A stretch of DNA of 64,000 nucleotides, taken from the NCBI GenBank assembly GCA_013151255.1, contig JAADIQ010000038.1, positions 1 through 64,000 on the forward strand. Direction: 5' to 3'. Of the stretch, positions 38,127 through 49,933 are shown in pieces. How positions within the stretch are numbered: the first letter of the stretch is position 1; each line of letters begins with the position of its first letter. The position numbers and the translations under genes are program-made. Source of the DNA: Alphaproteobacteria bacterium. GTDB taxonomy: Bacteria; Pseudomonadota; Alphaproteobacteria; Caulobacterales; Parvularculaceae. The notes below the pieces were generated by a model. That model was given only the letters and a program-made list of their open reading frames with translations, searched no databases and was not told where the DNA came from.

Positions 38127-39131
38127 TTATATCTCAACGATGTCGCCAATGATGCGCGCATCTTCGCCGTTTTCTTTAAGGGTGGAAATAACATCATCAA
38201 CGGCGTCGGCAGAGGTGACGAGAACCCCGCCGATACCGCAATTAAAAGTTCGCCGCATTTCATCGCTACTCAGATGACCGACGTCGCGCAGCCATTCAAA
38301 TAAGGGAGGAAGGCCAAGAGCGTCATCATCGAAACGCGGTAGCAGGTTATCATTCAGCACCCGCGGAACATTATCGCTCAGCCCGCCGCCGGTAATATGG
38401 GCGAACGCCTTTACCCGGTTGTCAGTTAAAACTGGTAGCACTGACTTCACATATATCCGCGTCGGCGCGAGCAGCGCCTCGCCGAGTGTAACGGCGCTTT
38501 TAAAAGGCGCCGGGTCATCGAAGGCGAAGCCGCTATCTGCCGCAACCTTACGGATTAGAGAATATCCGTTGGAATGCGCGCCCGAGGAGGCAAGTCCGAT
38601 CATAACGTCGCCAGGCTCGGTGCGGCGCGGAAGCATATTGTTGCGTTCCACAGCGCCGACGCAAAAGCCCGCCAGGTCATATTCGCCGGGCCCATACATC
38701 CCCGGCATTTCCGCCGTTTCGCCGCCGACCAGCGCACAGCCGGCCTGGCGACAGCCTTCGGCAATGCCGCTGACAACCTGTGTCGCGGTTTTTTGAGAGA
38801 GCTTGCTTGTGGAAAAATAATCCAGGAAAAACAACGGCTCAGCGCCCTGTGCTAAGACGTCGTTGGCGCACATGGCGACCAGATCGATGCCGATTGTATC
38901 ATGCCTGTCGAGGTCAAACGCAATTTTCAGCTTGGTGCCGACGCCATCAGCGCCTGAGACCAGAATGGGGTCGGCAAACCCTGCAGCCTTGAGGTCAAAA
39001 AGGCCGCCAAACCCGCCCAACGCCGCGTCTGCGCCCGGGCGGACAGTTGACTTCGCCAGCGGTTTTATCGCGTTTACGAGCCGTTCGCCCGCATCGATAT
39101 CGACCCCAGCCTGTTTGTAAGCATCGCCCAT
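38127..39131 (-). CDS. purM: Phosphoribosylformylglycinamidine cyclo-ligase
   Basis: [52 protein letters not shown]. Confidence 0.95.
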   Translation of the reverse strand: MGDAYKQAGVDIDAGERLVNAIKPLAKSTVRPGADAALGGFGGLFDLKAAGFADPILVSGADGVGTKLKIAFDLDRHDTIGIDLVAMCANDVLAQGAEPLFFLDYFSTSKLSQKTATQVVSGIAEGCRQAGCALVGGETAEMPGMYGPGEYDLAGFCVGAVERNNMLPRRTEPGDVMIGLASSGAHSNGYSLIRKVAADSGFAFDDPAPFKSAVTLGEALLAPTRIYVKSVLPVLTDNRVKAFAHITGGGLSDNVPRVLNDNLLPRFDDDALGLPPLFEWLRDVGHLSSDEMRRTFNCGIGGVLVTSADAVDDVISTLKENGEDARIIGDIVEI

Positions 39132-39273
39132 AAAGGCTCTCCTAGCCAAAACCGGACGCTGCGCCAACTATTTGCGCGCGGACGGGTAAAATAGGGTCGT
39201 TTCTTAGGGCGGCGCGGTTATATTAGACCCGGTAACGCCGCCTTGCGGCTGTAGAAATAGGGTTCTCCATATC

Positions 39274-40665
39274 ATGGATCGGATGGCTGCAATATTTGGA
39301 TCGGTTATGTTTGTGATGGCGAGCTATGCCGCGCCGGCATATGCTGCGGGCGAGGATGTCTTCGTGGTGCCGCGGGTGACCGTTCAGGCCAAGGCGAAAA
39401 GCGCGACCTCCGCCAAAGCGACCGCTCAGCTCCAGGGCCGGCGACGGGCAATCGATATCCTCTTGCGGCGGCTCACGGTGGAAGAAGATTGGGTCTACCT
39501 GCCAACCTTGGCGACGGGGGAGCCGGCCGTAGCGATCAGCGACCTTGAGCGCGGCGTGATCACATTGACCGACCGCGATCTTGAGCTCCTGGAATCCGGG
39601 TTTGAGGTTTATAACGAAAAAAGTTCGTCATCGACCTATCGCGCCTTCATCACCTACCGGTTCAAACCCGACACCATCCGCAAACTGCTGCGTGATGCGC
39701 GCATCCCCTATAGCGAGGTGCAAACCCGCACCGCGCTGGTTATACCGGTTCTGCAAACGAAGAACGGCACGTATTTGTGGGAGGAAAATAATCCGTGGAT
39801 GGCTGCGTGGAAAATACGTCCCTATGACAACGAGTTGACGCCGATGATTGCGCCACTGGGCGATCTTGAAGACACCGCCACCATTACTGCGCGCCAAGCG
39901 CTAGCGCTCAATGAAAATGCGCTTTATGAAATCGCGCAGCGTTATTCGGTCAGCCAGGTGATTGTTGCGCATGCCTTCCTGCAACAGATCGACGGTGAAG
40001 ACCGGCTCCGGGTTCGATTGATTAACGGGTTTAGAGAATCCGGCAATGTCGATAGTCTCGATGAGCTGGGCCAATTTGAAGGCGACGAGCAATTTGCCGG
40101 AACCTACCGGCAGGGGCCTGCGACGAACGAATATATCCCGGCCAAGGTTGGAGAGATCATTTCAGAAAGCTGGTACAAGCAACCCTCGGGGAACTTCCCA
40201 ACGCTGGCGGAACGCTCCATCGAAGGGGCGATTGCAAAATATGCAAAGCCGTGGAAAACCCGGACGCTGATTGATCATTCCGCGTCTGCATTGTTGAGCG
40301 TTAGCGCGCATTATCGCTCCTTAGGCGAGTGGGGGAAAATCCGCTCGGCGCTCGTTTCAACGCCGCTTATTGGCTATGTGCAAGTGCGGTCATTTTCGCG
40401 GCGTGGCGCAGAAATGTTGATCCAGGCTTATGGCGATCCCACAAAGCTGATTGTCGCGATGGAAGCGCAAGGGTTGGCGCTGTGGTCCGACGATGGGGAT
40501 TTTTGGATGATCGCAACGCCGGGTGCTGCGCGTGAAGTGCAACGCGGCAGCCGTCGCAAGGGGCGGGGACGATTGGGCGATGCCGGCAGCGAAGATTATC
40601 GCTATCGCCCGGCGTCGTTTGACGAGCAGGGCGAGCAACCGGCAAAGACCGAGCAGGGTTATTGA
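39274..40665 (+). CDS. DUF2066 domain-containing exported protein
   Basis: Signal peptide; between purM and hda as in related genomes. Confidence 0.75.
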   Translation: MDRMAAIFGSVMFVMASYAAPAYAAGEDVFVVPRVTVQAKAKSATSAKATAQLQGRRRAIDILLRRLTVEEDWVYLPTLATGEPAVAISDLERGVITLTDRDLELLESGFEVYNEKSSSSTYRAFITYRFKPDTIRKLLRDARIPYSEVQTRTALVIPVLQTKNGTYLWEENNPWMAAWKIRPYDNELTPMIAPLGDLEDTATITARQALALNENALYEIAQRYSVSQVIVAHAFLQQIDGEDRLRVRLINGFRESGNVDSLDELGQFEGDEQFAGTYRQGPATNEYIPAKVGEIISESWYKQPSGNFPTLAERSIEGAIAKYAKPWKTRTLIDHSASALLSVSAHYRSLGEWGKIRSALVSTPLIGYVQVRSFSRRGAEMLIQAYGDPTKLIVAMEAQGLALWSDDGDFWMIATPGAAREVQRGSRRKGRGRLGDAGSEDYRYRPASFDEQGEQPAKTEQGY

Positions 40666-40702
40666 AACCGATAGTCGACCCTTTAGAGCGTTTGGCGAAG
40701 TT

Positions 40703-41377
40703 ATGACGGGCCCACAAAAAGACCCAGCGACACCGGCAAAGGCGCAGCTGCCATTGCCATTACCGGCGTTTACGCCAAGCTATGAGCGCGAATCCTTCAT
40801 CGTCTCAGCTTCCAATGAAGCGGCGTGGCGTGCTGCGCAGACATGGCGCTCCTCGCGCGAGCCGTTGCTGGTGATTTGCGGACCGGAGGGCTCTGGCAAG
40901 ACCCATCTTGCGAGTATTCTTGCAATCGATGGCGGGGTTTTTTGTTCGGCGACGGCGCCGCCGGAAAACCACGCCACCCTCACTCTGTTTGACGACATGC
41001 CGGCCGGTGAGCCTAAAGCTTTTCTTGGGCTTATTGATGACCTGATGGATGGCGGAACCCGTGTGGTCCTGATCGGAAACAGGCCACCGGCGGGTTGGGC
41101 GGGCGGATTTGAGGATCTGCGCACGCGCATTGAATCGGCGCCGCGGGCGACAATCTTGGAGCCAGACGAAGCGTTGATCGAGACGGTTATCGCCAAAGGC
41201 TTTCGCGACCGCCAGCTTGAGGTTGACCGGTCGGTGGTTGTTTTTGCCGCTCCGCGTCTTCCGCGCACTTTCGCCGCCGCGCATGCATTTGTTGCGCGCG
41301 CCGATGCGCTGGCATTGAAGGCCAAGCGGGGGATTACCGTACACTTGGCTCAACAGCTGGTTGACAGTATTTCGTAA
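40703..41377 (+). CDS. hda: DnaA-related regulatory inactivator Hda
   Basis: QLPLPLPAFTPSYERESFIVSASNEAAW; ICGPEGSGKTHLA Walker A; DnaA-like AAA+. Confidence 0.85.
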   Translation: MTGPQKDPATPAKAQLPLPLPAFTPSYERESFIVSASNEAAWRAAQTWRSSREPLLVICGPEGSGKTHLASILAIDGGVFCSATAPPENHATLTLFDDMPAGEPKAFLGLIDDLMDGGTRVVLIGNRPPAGWAGGFEDLRTRIESAPRATILEPDEALIETVIAKGFRDRQLEVDRSVVVFAAPRLPRTFAAAHAFVARADALALKAKRGITVHLAQQLVDSIS

Positions 41378-41426
41378 CCAACTTTGGTTAGATATGATGG
41401 TGAGATCGTAAGGGCGCTATGGCGTC

Positions 41427-43643
41427 TTGATTGAAACTTTGGAGAGCAATGTGCCTGGTGCGGATGATGGAATGAGACCCGGCGCCGTCGGTGATGTGCT
41501 ATCATCAAGCATCGACGACAGCGCGCCGGAGCGGTTTATCAACCGGGAACTTTCCTGGCTTTCCTTCAATTCGCGGGTTCTCGAAGAGGCGTTCAACAAA
41601 TCTCACCCATTGCTTGAGCGGTTGAGGTTTCTTTCGATCTCCGCCAGCAATCTAGATGAATTCTACATGGTGCGCGTTGCCGGTTTGCGCGGACAGGTGC
41701 GCGAGGGCGTTAGCGTTGCTAGCCAGGATGGGATGACGCCGCAAGAACAATTGAACCTTATCAACGAGCACGCGCTAACGCTGATGGACGAACAGCAAAG
41801 ATGCTGGTGCGACCTGATGCCAGCGCTTCGCGACGAGGGCGTCAGTTTGCTTGGCGATAATGAATTAACCGACGACGATGTCGAGTGGTTGGAGAATGAA
41901 TTTCAATCAAACATCTTTCCCATATTAACGCCGCTGGCGCTCGATCCCGCGCATCCGTTTCCGTTCGTCCCTAACCTCGGATTTGTGCTTTGTTTTGAGC
42001 TCTGTCGCCCCGACGGCCGTATCTCACAAGCGCTTCTACCGGTGCCAACAAAGATTGGCCGCTTCATCAGGCTGCCAAGCCGCCCCGACAAAGAAGGCGC
42101 GCCTGCGCCAATTCGTTTTATAACCCTTGAGCAGACGATTGTTCGCTTCATCCATCATATTTTCCCAGGCTTCGTGTTGAAGGCGCACGGAGCTTTCCGA
42201 GTTTTGCGCGATTCTGATGTTGAAATTGAGGAGGAGGCCGAAGACCTCGTCCGGGTGTTTGAAACGATGCTAAAGCGTCGCCGCCGCGGCGACGTTATTC
42301 GCATTAAAATTGATTCTAAAACACCGCCGCGTTTGCGCGACATGGTCCAGGATCGCCTCCACGCCTTAACCCAGGATATGGTTTATGTTGATGGGCTATT
42401 AGGCCTTTCACAGATTGATGAGATGATCCCTGCGGACAGGCCTGATTTGCAATTTGAACCCTATGAGCCGCGCTTTCCCGAGCGCATCCGCGAGCATGGC
42501 GGCAATTGTTTTTCCGCCATTCGCGAAAAAGATATTCTTGTCCATCATCCATATGAGTCCTTTGACGTCGTTGTGCAGTTCTTGAAGCAGGCGGCGGCCG
42601 ACCCAAAAGTTGTCGCCGTCAAACAAACGCTTTACCGCACCTCAAAGCAGTCGCCAATTGTCGAGGCGCTTATTGAAGCGGCTGAAGCCGGCAAGAACGT
42701 GACGGCGCTGGTGGAGCTGAAGGCGCGCTTTGATGAGGAGGCGAATATCCGCTGGGCGCGCGCGCTGGAGCGCGCCGGCGTCAATGTGGTCTACGGCTTC
42801 GTTGAATATAAGACGCATGCCAAATTGTCTTTAGTGGTGCGTCAGGAGGCTGACGGCGCGCGCACCTATACCCATGTCGGGACTGGTAATTACCACCCGA
42901 TTACCGCAAAGATTTATACCGACTTGTCACTTTTTACTTACGATCAAACCATCGGCCGCGATGCAGCGAAGGTGTTCAACTACATCACCGGCTACGCCGC
43001 GCCAGAGAAGTTTGAAAAATTTGCCGTGGCGCCGTTAACCGGCCGCTCGTATATCAATCAACTCATCGACAAAGAAATAAAAAACGCCGGCAAAGGCCGT
43101 AAAGCGGCAATTTGGGCGAAGATGAATGCATTGGTGGATGGCGATATTATCGACAGGTTTTATAAAGCCTCGCAAGCTGGCGTTCAGATAGATTTGGTGG
43201 TGCGCGGTGTTTGCTGTTTAAGGCCGGGTGTTCCGGGCCTGTCGGAAAACATTCGCGTAAAAAGCATCATCGGCCGTTTTCTGGAGCATGCGCGCATCTA
43301 TTGTTTTGGCAATGGTGATGCATTGCCCAATGCCGGCGCCAAGGTTTATCTCTCATCGGCTGATTTGATGCCGCGCAACCTCAACCGCCGGGTTGAGGTT
43401 TTTTGTCCGGTTGAAAACCCGACCGTGCATCGGCAGATACTGAATTATATCATGGTTGCGAACATGAAAGACCAGGCGCAAAGCTGGACGATGTCGGCGA
43501 ATGGCGACTATACGCGCGTCACCTCGAAAGGGTCCGGGGAGCCGTTTAATATACACACCTATATGATGACCAATCCCAGCCTGTCTGGGCGCGGCGCGGC
43601 GATTAAATATAGTGCGCCAAAAGAAATCAAATCCCGCAAATAA
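41427..43643 (+). CDS. ppk1: Polyphosphate kinase 1 (start uncertain)
   Basis: [77 protein letters not shown]. Confidence 0.95.
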   Translation: MIETLESNVPGADDGMRPGAVGDVLSSSIDDSAPERFINRELSWLSFNSRVLEEAFNKSHPLLERLRFLSISASNLDEFYMVRVAGLRGQVREGVSVASQDGMTPQEQLNLINEHALTLMDEQQRCWCDLMPALRDEGVSLLGDNELTDDDVEWLENEFQSNIFPILTPLALDPAHPFPFVPNLGFVLCFELCRPDGRISQALLPVPTKIGRFIRLPSRPDKEGAPAPIRFITLEQTIVRFIHHIFPGFVLKAHGAFRVLRDSDVEIEEEAEDLVRVFETMLKRRRRGDVIRIKIDSKTPPRLRDMVQDRLHALTQDMVYVDGLLGLSQIDEMIPADRPDLQFEPYEPRFPERIREHGGNCFSAIREKDILVHHPYESFDVVVQFLKQAAADPKVVAVKQTLYRTSKQSPIVEALIEAAEAGKNVTALVELKARFDEEANIRWARALERAGVNVVYGFVEYKTHAKLSLVVRQEADGARTYTHVGTGNYHPITAKIYTDLSLFTYDQTIGRDAAKVFNYITGYAAPEKFEKFAVAPLTGRSYINQLIDKEIKNAGKGRKAAIWAKMNALVDGDIIDRFYKASQAGVQIDLVVRGVCCLRPGVPGLSENIRVKSIIGRFLEHARIYCFGNGDALPNAGAKVYLSSADLMPRNLNRRVEVFCPVENPTVHRQILNYIMVANMKDQAQSWTMSANGDYTRVTSKGSGEPFNIHTYMMTNPSLSGRGAAIKYSAPKEIKSRK

Positions 43644-43707
43644 GAGATCGGCGCGTGCGTTACTATGCGAACAGCGTATAATGTAACCCGCATGAGAAAA
43701 GCTGACG

Positions 43708-45207
43708 GTGACCGCCTTGGATAAACGCTCAAAAGATGCAGGCGCAAACCGGCGGGCGGTTGTCGATATCGGTTCGAACTCGGTCCGTCTGGTAATTTAC
43801 GATGGCCCGTTGCGCGCGCCAGTGGCGATAGTCAACGAAAAAGCGTTGTGCGGGCTTGGGCGCGACATGACCGAGGATGGGATGTTGAATTCCAAATCGG
43901 TTGCGCAGGCGTTAACGACCTTGTCGCGTTTTCGGCGATTGCTGGGAGAATATGGCGCGCCGCCAACGCATGTGATTGCAACAGCGGCGGTTCGCGAAGC
44001 GGCCGATGGTGATGCGTTTGTCGCTGCGGTTCGCGACCTTGGGTTTAAGGTATCGGTGCTTTCCGGAGAGGAAGAGGCCGGCCTTGCCGCGCTCGGCGTC
44101 GTCTCTTTTGAGCCGGGCGCTACCGGTATTGCCGGTGATATGGGCGGCGGCAGTCTTGAGTTGGCGGCGCTGAAAAATGGCGCGAGAACGCAATCGGCCA
44201 GCCTGCAAATCGGCCCCTTAAGCATCATGCAAAAGGTTGGCGACAACCGCAAAGACGCGCGCAAGCTAATCGAAAAAGAGCTCGACAAGGTTGATTTTTT
44301 CACGAAGAAACCATACCGCACCTTGTATGCCGTCGGCGGCGCATGGCGGGCGATTGGCCGCATTCATATGAATTTGCGACGCTATCCGCTTTCCATTCTC
44401 CATCATTATGAAATGAGCGTGGGCCAGGCGTTTGAAATCTGCGATTTGGTATCGCAACAAAGCCAACGCTCGCTCGAAACTATTCCCGGTATTCCACGGC
44501 GCCGGATTGATACGCTGCCTTTCGCGGCGATGGCGCTGAAGTCGGTGTTGCGCAGAATGGATGCTGCAAATGTAGTGGTGTCGGCTGGCGGCGTGCGCGA
44601 AGGAATTTTGTACCGTGACTTGTCAAAGAAGGAACGCATCGAAGACCCACTATTTGCCGCCTGCCGGTTTTATGCGCAAAGGCTGTCTCCGGACCCGCAA
44701 TTTGGCGCTGCCGCTGCGGCGGTTATCATGGCGTTGTTTGAAGGCTTTACTGATAATGAGCAGCGCCTGGCAAAGGCCGCCTGTCAGCTGATTGATATCG
44801 GCGCCTATTTCCATCCCGATTTGCGCGGGCGCCAGGCGTTTGATGCGGCGTTGAGCGCGCCGTTTGTCGGCGTTAGTCACCAGGACCGCGTATGGATAGC
44901 GCTGGCGCTTTATTGCCGCCATGAGGGGCGTTCGAATTCATTGCCATATGGGCAAGTGGTCAGCCTGCTTAAATGGGAAGACCAGCAAAACGCGATGCAG
45001 CTTGGTCTTGCGATGCGGTTTGTGGCGGCGTTTGCGCCGAAGGCCTATGCGTTGCTGGATGGCTGCGCACTTGAGCGCGACGGCGCCCGCGTGATTTTTC
45101 GTGCGCCGGCGGACCGCAAAGAATTAATGGGCGAGGCGCCGCGCAAACGCCTGGAGGCTTTGGCTGCAAGCTTTGAAGCAGAGGCGGTTGAGATTTACGA
45201 GACTTGA
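43708..45207 (+). CDS. ppx: Ppx/GppA exopolyphosphatase family protein
   Basis: VVDIGSNSVRLVIYDG, ATAAVREAADG, GDMGGGSLEL. Confidence 0.92.
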   Translation: MTALDKRSKDAGANRRAVVDIGSNSVRLVIYDGPLRAPVAIVNEKALCGLGRDMTEDGMLNSKSVAQALTTLSRFRRLLGEYGAPPTHVIATAAVREAADGDAFVAAVRDLGFKVSVLSGEEEAGLAALGVVSFEPGATGIAGDMGGGSLELAALKNGARTQSASLQIGPLSIMQKVGDNRKDARKLIEKELDKVDFFTKKPYRTLYAVGGAWRAIGRIHMNLRRYPLSILHHYEMSVGQAFEICDLVSQQSQRSLETIPGIPRRRIDTLPFAAMALKSVLRRMDAANVVVSAGGVREGILYRDLSKKERIEDPLFAACRFYAQRLSPDPQFGAAAAAVIMALFEGFTDNEQRLAKAACQLIDIGAYFHPDLRGRQAFDAALSAPFVGVSHQDRVWIALALYCRHEGRSNSLPYGQVVSLLKWEDQQNAMQLGLAMRFVAAFAPKAYALLDGCALERDGARVIFRAPADRKELMGEAPRKRLEALAASFEAEAVEIYET

Positions 45208-45240
45208 GCGCGTCTGCACACTGACAAAACCCACGCAATA

Positions 45241-45280
45241 AAAAACGGCGGCCCGAAGGCCGCCGTTTTCGTTGTTGTTT
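45241..45280. terminator. Strong Rho-independent terminator between convergent ppx and TonB receptor genes
   Basis: AAAACGGCGGCC-CGAA-GGCCGCCGTTTT followed by CGTTGTTGTTT. Confidence 0.88.
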
Positions 45281-45291
45281 AAACGCTTGGC

Positions 45292-48111
45292 TTAAAGCTC
45301 AGCACGCAGACGGAAGTAGAAAAATCCGCCATTATACCCAGCCGGCGAGAGCGGCGGGAACTGGGAACCAGCAACGCCGGCATTTACGGCGTTAAGTGGA
45401 TCCGGCGTTGAGTCGAATACATTTTGCGCGCCGGCAATCAGCTCGACGCCTTCAACGACCTCATACCCAAGCTCGATATCGATTGGGAATTGAGAGCTGC
45501 CAAAATGCGCCAGGTCGCAAGGAAGAGCTGGCGGCGCATTGTTATTGGTGGCGTCAAGATGGCACTCGAAGAACTTGCCATAATAGTTGACGCGCAACAA
45601 ACCACGCAGAGGACCATCTGTGTGGTTGAAGGTGATATTGCCGCGGGTCGCAGGCGTTGAGTCCTCAATTTGTTTCGCCCGGCCATATGATAGTGGCGCA
45701 GCTGTACCAACACCGCGATCGGTGACTTTGGTGTCGGTCCAGTTGAAAGCGAGTGCGACATTGGTGTTCGAACCCTGATAGGCTTCGAAATTGGTGCTGG
45801 CGACAACGTCGATCCCTTGCGTACGCGTATCAAACGCATTCTGGAAGAAGCCAAAGCTCGTCAGGTCCTCAGAGCCGGCAAAGTCAGAAGCGGTGATAAT
45901 ACCAGCGGCATCCAGCAAGTTAATAACCTGGCTGGTTGTCGAGCCGCCCGGGATAGCAACGGCGTTTTCTCCCGCAACGGCTAGCAGTTCGGTGAGGAAG
46001 CTCTGCTGATCAGAAATCGAGATACGATTATCGACCTTGATATTGAAGTAATCGACCGTGAGATCAATTGCGCCAAGGCCAATTGCTACACCAGCGGTGA
46101 AGTTTTTGGACTCTTCCGGCCCGAGGGTTGGACGTGAGCCGGTGGAGAGCTCAAGCCGGTCGGCGATGAACTGGCCAGCCGGAGACGATAGCGGGATCGT
46201 GCCCTGGTCTACCAATTGTCCGCCGCTGAACTGCGTCGTGATGTTCGTGACGTTTGCCTGACCGGCCGTCGGAGCGTGGAAACCCGTGCTCCAGGTTGAG
46301 CGGAATGTCAGGTTGTCATTGAGCGCATATAGAGCACCGATTTTGTAGTTCAGCGTATCGCCGAATGACGTGTAGAAGTCTTCATACCGTACAGCGCCTT
46401 GGACAATGAGCTGGTCGGTGACGTCGACTTCCGTGTCGAAATATACGGCGTAGTTTTTCTGCGCCGTCGTGCCGGCGCTGGCTGGCGTGAAGCCGCCAAA
46501 ACCGTTTGAGCTGGACGCAAAGCCTTGGCCGCCTGGGAATGCAGGTGAGGCTACAGCAAGGGGGCCCAGGGTGAAAGATGCATCATCGCCCTGGCGGATT
46601 GTGAACTGCTCTCTGCGATGCTCAAAACCCATGGCGATGTTGATATCCGACGCGAACATGGAGTTCGGAACACCATAAGACAGATCTAGATTGAAGTTGG
46701 CGTCTTCTTGGGTGTATCCGCCCGGCGTGAACATCGTCGGCGTGTTCGGTCCAAGGCTGGCGTTTATGGTGTTGTTGATGAAGAAATTAACATCATTTTG
46801 ACCATAGGTGTAGCTGACATCATAAAACAGGCCGTTGCCAACTGGTAATTCGCCGCGCAGGCCGACAACGACAGATCGGTCTTCGAGGTCGCCGCCGAAC
46901 CGAGGCGTAAAGCCGCCCGGGAACATTTCGACAAACGAGAAGCAGTTTGCGTCGGCTGTAACGGTGCCGAGGATAGTCGGGTCTGGAACCAGACCGCCGC
47001 CGGACGTTAATGGAATGCCAGCCGGGCAAGCCGACGCATCCACGCCGGCAAGATTGCCAACGAGCACGGAGGCTGATGGGCTTGCCACAGGTGCGCTTGT
47101 TATAGCGTCCAGGAAGCCGCCCATTCCATCGTCAACGAGTGCGTTGCCTGTCGCCGGATTAACCTGCGGTCCTGCAAAAACACCACTGCGATTGGTTGGG
47201 TTACGGAAGAAGAACCCGCCTTCAACCTGGCGTTCAGCGTAGTTTCCGAATGCGTAAAACTCAACCTGATCGGAAAACGGAATGGCCATGTTGGCGAACA
47301 GCGACAAATCGTCGTTGATATTCGGCTGGCCCCATATTTGTGCGGGGTTGGCGACAGCAGTGTTGCCGGCCGCTATCAATGCTGCAGCGTCGTCGCGTTG
47401 CACCGAACGGCTGGTGGCGTCTACTTCACCGAACCTACCGCTGATATTTAAAAAGCCGCCTTCGCCAACCGGAATGGGCAGGCCGACATTGGCTTGGACG
47501 TTCCAGCTATCGCCGTCGCCTTTATAAGTTGAACCCCACTTGGCTTCGAACGAGGCGCCTTCCGCATCATCACGCAGCACGAAGTTAATCACGCCGGCAA
47601 TCGCGTCAGAACCATATTGAGAGGCAGCGCCATCGCGCAGAACTTCAACCTGCTTAAGGGCGATAGAAGGAATGACCGAGATATCGGCGCCTTGCGAGCC
47701 GTCGGAAATACCGTCGCCGAGGAAGGTGATAACCGCAGCGCGGTGGCGGCGTTTGCCGTTAACCAGGACCAAAGTTTTGTCCGGAGCCAGGCCGCGCAAC
47801 GTAGCCGGGCGAATAAGCGTCGCTGCATCGGAAATGGGCTGTGTGTTGGCGTTATAGGACGGAACCGAGGTCCGCAGGATATTGACAAGATCAGTGTCAC
47901 CCTGATTGCGGAGCTCATCATTGCCGATGACGTCAACCGGCGCCGGCGTATTCGCCGCTGACCGGGCGCTACGGCGCGAACCCACTGAAATGACAACATC
48001 CGTGGTGGCAGCGTCTCCACTGTCTTGTGCGTAGACAGCGCCTGTTGGCGCGCCCAAGGCGATCAAGATTGCCGCCCCCGCCGCAGATCTTTTTAGTATC
48101 GTTTTTCTCAC
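45292..48111 (-). CDS. TonB-dependent outer membrane receptor
   Basis: Plug domain PVDVIGNDELRNQGDTDLVNILRTSVPSYN...TLRGLAPDKTLVLVNGKRRH; C-terminal aromatic-rich beta-strand. Confidence 0.92.
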   Translation of the reverse strand: MRKTILKRSAAGAAILIALGAPTGAVYAQDSGDAATTDVVISVGSRRSARSAANTPAPVDVIGNDELRNQGDTDLVNILRTSVPSYNANTQPISDAATLIRPATLRGLAPDKTLVLVNGKRRHRAAVITFLGDGISDGSQGADISVIPSIALKQVEVLRDGAASQYGSDAIAGVINFVLRDDAEGASFEAKWGSTYKGDGDSWNVQANVGLPIPVGEGGFLNISGRFGEVDATSRSVQRDDAAALIAAGNTAVANPAQIWGQPNINDDLSLFANMAIPFSDQVEFYAFGNYAERQVEGGFFFRNPTNRSGVFAGPQVNPATGNALVDDGMGGFLDAITSAPVASPSASVLVGNLAGVDASACPAGIPLTSGGGLVPDPTILGTVTADANCFSFVEMFPGGFTPRFGGDLEDRSVVVGLRGELPVGNGLFYDVSYTYGQNDVNFFINNTINASLGPNTPTMFTPGGYTQEDANFNLDLSYGVPNSMFASDINIAMGFEHRREQFTIRQGDDASFTLGPLAVASPAFPGGQGFASSSNGFGGFTPASAGTTAQKNYAVYFDTEVDVTDQLIVQGAVRYEDFYTSFGDTLNYKIGALYALNDNLTFRSTWSTGFHAPTAGQANVTNITTQFSGGQLVDQGTIPLSSPAGQFIADRLELSTGSRPTLGPEESKNFTAGVAIGLGAIDLTVDYFNIKVDNRISISDQQSFLTELLAVAGENAVAIPGGSTTSQVINLLDAAGIITASDFAGSEDLTSFGFFQNAFDTRTQGIDVVASTNFEAYQGSNTNVALAFNWTDTKVTDRGVGTAAPLSYGRAKQIEDSTPATRGNITFNHTDGPLRGLLRVNYYGKFFECHLDATNNNAPPALPCDLAHFGSSQFPIDIELGYEVVEGVELIAGAQNVFDSTPDPLNAVNAGVAGSQFPPLSPAGYNGGFFYFRLRAEL

Positions 48112-48508
48112 GTCGAACTCCCTCTTTATTAATCGTCTAAGCGACCGATTCGGTTAGTAGTTTTGCGAAGCTATGCTGTTCGTTCCGGATAGAAAACCTG
48201 TATCGACAGCAGTTAAACAGCCGAGAAGTTGACAAAAGGTTGACAAATTCTTTCTGGCTCCATTTTCTTTAATAATTACAATGCAGTATAATGTTATAGC
48301 GCTGATTAGGCGGCTGTACCTATTCTGCAACATTCCAAAACGAATTATCCTTGGGCGATATTTAGCTATATCGGGGCTTCGAATTAGCCAAAACACGCCT
48401 TCTAAAATTCAAAAAATGATGACGTATGGATAGCAAAACATAGCCGGGCGCCAGAACATTATGTCATCGCCTTGACATCGGTTGCGATCACAGCTGAGCG
48501 TTTTGTTC

Positions 48509-49864
48509 ATGGGCGCTCAATCCTCCAAAAGGCCGGTTGCGGACGAGGCGGGCGCGCAGCGCAGCCAATACGGGTTTGCCACCGCGATTGCCGTGGTCAT
48601 CGCCAACATGATCGGGACCGGGGTTTTCACCAGCCTCGGATTTCAGCTGGTCCAGATCCAGTCCGGTTTCGCCATCCTCGCGTTGTGGACGGTTGGCGGG
48701 GTCGCGGCGCTGTGCGGGGCGATGAGCTACGCCGAGCTTGGCGCGGCGTTGCCGCGGTCGGGCGGCGAGTATAATTTCCTCACCCGCATCTATCATCCCG
48801 CCGCCGGCTTTGTTTCCGGCTGGGTGTCGGCGACCATTGGCTTTGCCGCGCCGGTGGCGCTGGCGGCGATTACCTTTGCGGCCTATGCGACGTCGGTGGT
48901 TGACGAAGGCGGCGCCTATTGGCGCCAGCAAGCGCTCGCCATCGCCTTGATCATTGTCATGGCCGGCATTCATGGCGGACGCCGCGGCGCCAGCGGCGCG
49001 ATGCAGAAGATTTTTACGCTGATTAAACTCCTAGTTATTATCGCCTTTTGCAGCGCTGCTGTCTTTGTTCTGAAGACACCGCAGCCAATATCATTCATGC
49101 CGTCGTCAGCTGATGTCGGCGTTATCACCAGCGGCGCTTTTGCAGTTTCGCTGATCTATGTCAGCTTTGCTTATGCCGGCTGGAATGCAGCGACGTATCT
49201 GAGCGGCGAAATCGAAAACCCGCAAAACTACCTGCCGCGGATTTTGACGCTTGGAACGCTCATCGTCATGCTCGCCTATATCGCGCTCAACGCCGTGTTC
49301 CTTAAAGCCGCGCCCATAGAAGACATGGTTGGCAAGGTTGAGATCGGTTTCATCGCCGCTAAAGCGCTGTTTGGCAAAACCGGCGCTGATCTCACCGGTC
49401 TGGTAATGGCGAGCCTGTTGATTTCAACCGTCAGCGCCATGACCATTGCCGGCCCGCGCGTGTTGCAGATGATCGGCCAGGACTTTGCGGCGTTTGCGCG
49501 TCTGGCGCGGGTCAACCGCGACGGCATTCCGTCGATGGCGATTTATTTTCAGTCCGCGATTGCGATTGTCTTTATTATAACCTCCAGCTTTGATTTCATT
49601 TTGGTGTTCGCCGGCTTTACGCTGGCCTTGAATACGTTTTTTACAGTTCTTGGCGTTTATGTTTTGCGCTGGCGCGAACCCAAACTGGCGCGGCCCTATA
49701 AGACATTCGGCTACCCGTTCACGCCGCTGGTGTTTCTGGCGCTAACAGGATGGACACTGACATATGTGCTTATCCAACGGCCTGTCGAAGGGCTGTTTGG
49801 GTTGGCGCTGATTGTTGGGGGTGTTTTGTTTTATGTAGTGGCAAAGAGTGTACGGGGTAATTAA
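48509..49864 (+). CDS. APC-family amino acid permease
   Basis: GFATAIAVVIANMIGTGVFTSLGFQL; GAMSYAELGAALPRSGGEYNFL. Confidence 0.9.
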   Translation: MGAQSSKRPVADEAGAQRSQYGFATAIAVVIANMIGTGVFTSLGFQLVQIQSGFAILALWTVGGVAALCGAMSYAELGAALPRSGGEYNFLTRIYHPAAGFVSGWVSATIGFAAPVALAAITFAAYATSVVDEGGAYWRQQALAIALIIVMAGIHGGRRGASGAMQKIFTLIKLLVIIAFCSAAVFVLKTPQPISFMPSSADVGVITSGAFAVSLIYVSFAYAGWNAATYLSGEIENPQNYLPRILTLGTLIVMLAYIALNAVFLKAAPIEDMVGKVEIGFIAAKALFGKTGADLTGLVMASLLISTVSAMTIAGPRVLQMIGQDFAAFARLARVNRDGIPSMAIYFQSAIAIVFIITSSFDFILVFAGFTLALNTFFTVLGVYVLRWREPKLARPYKTFGYPFTPLVFLALTGWTLTYVLIQRPVEGLFGLALIVGGVLFYVVAKSVRGN

Positions 49865-49933
49865 GTAAAAGTCAAGTAAAACTAAAGTGTATCTTAGTAT
49901 AAATTTTCTTCACTGCTTTCTTTCCACGCCGCA

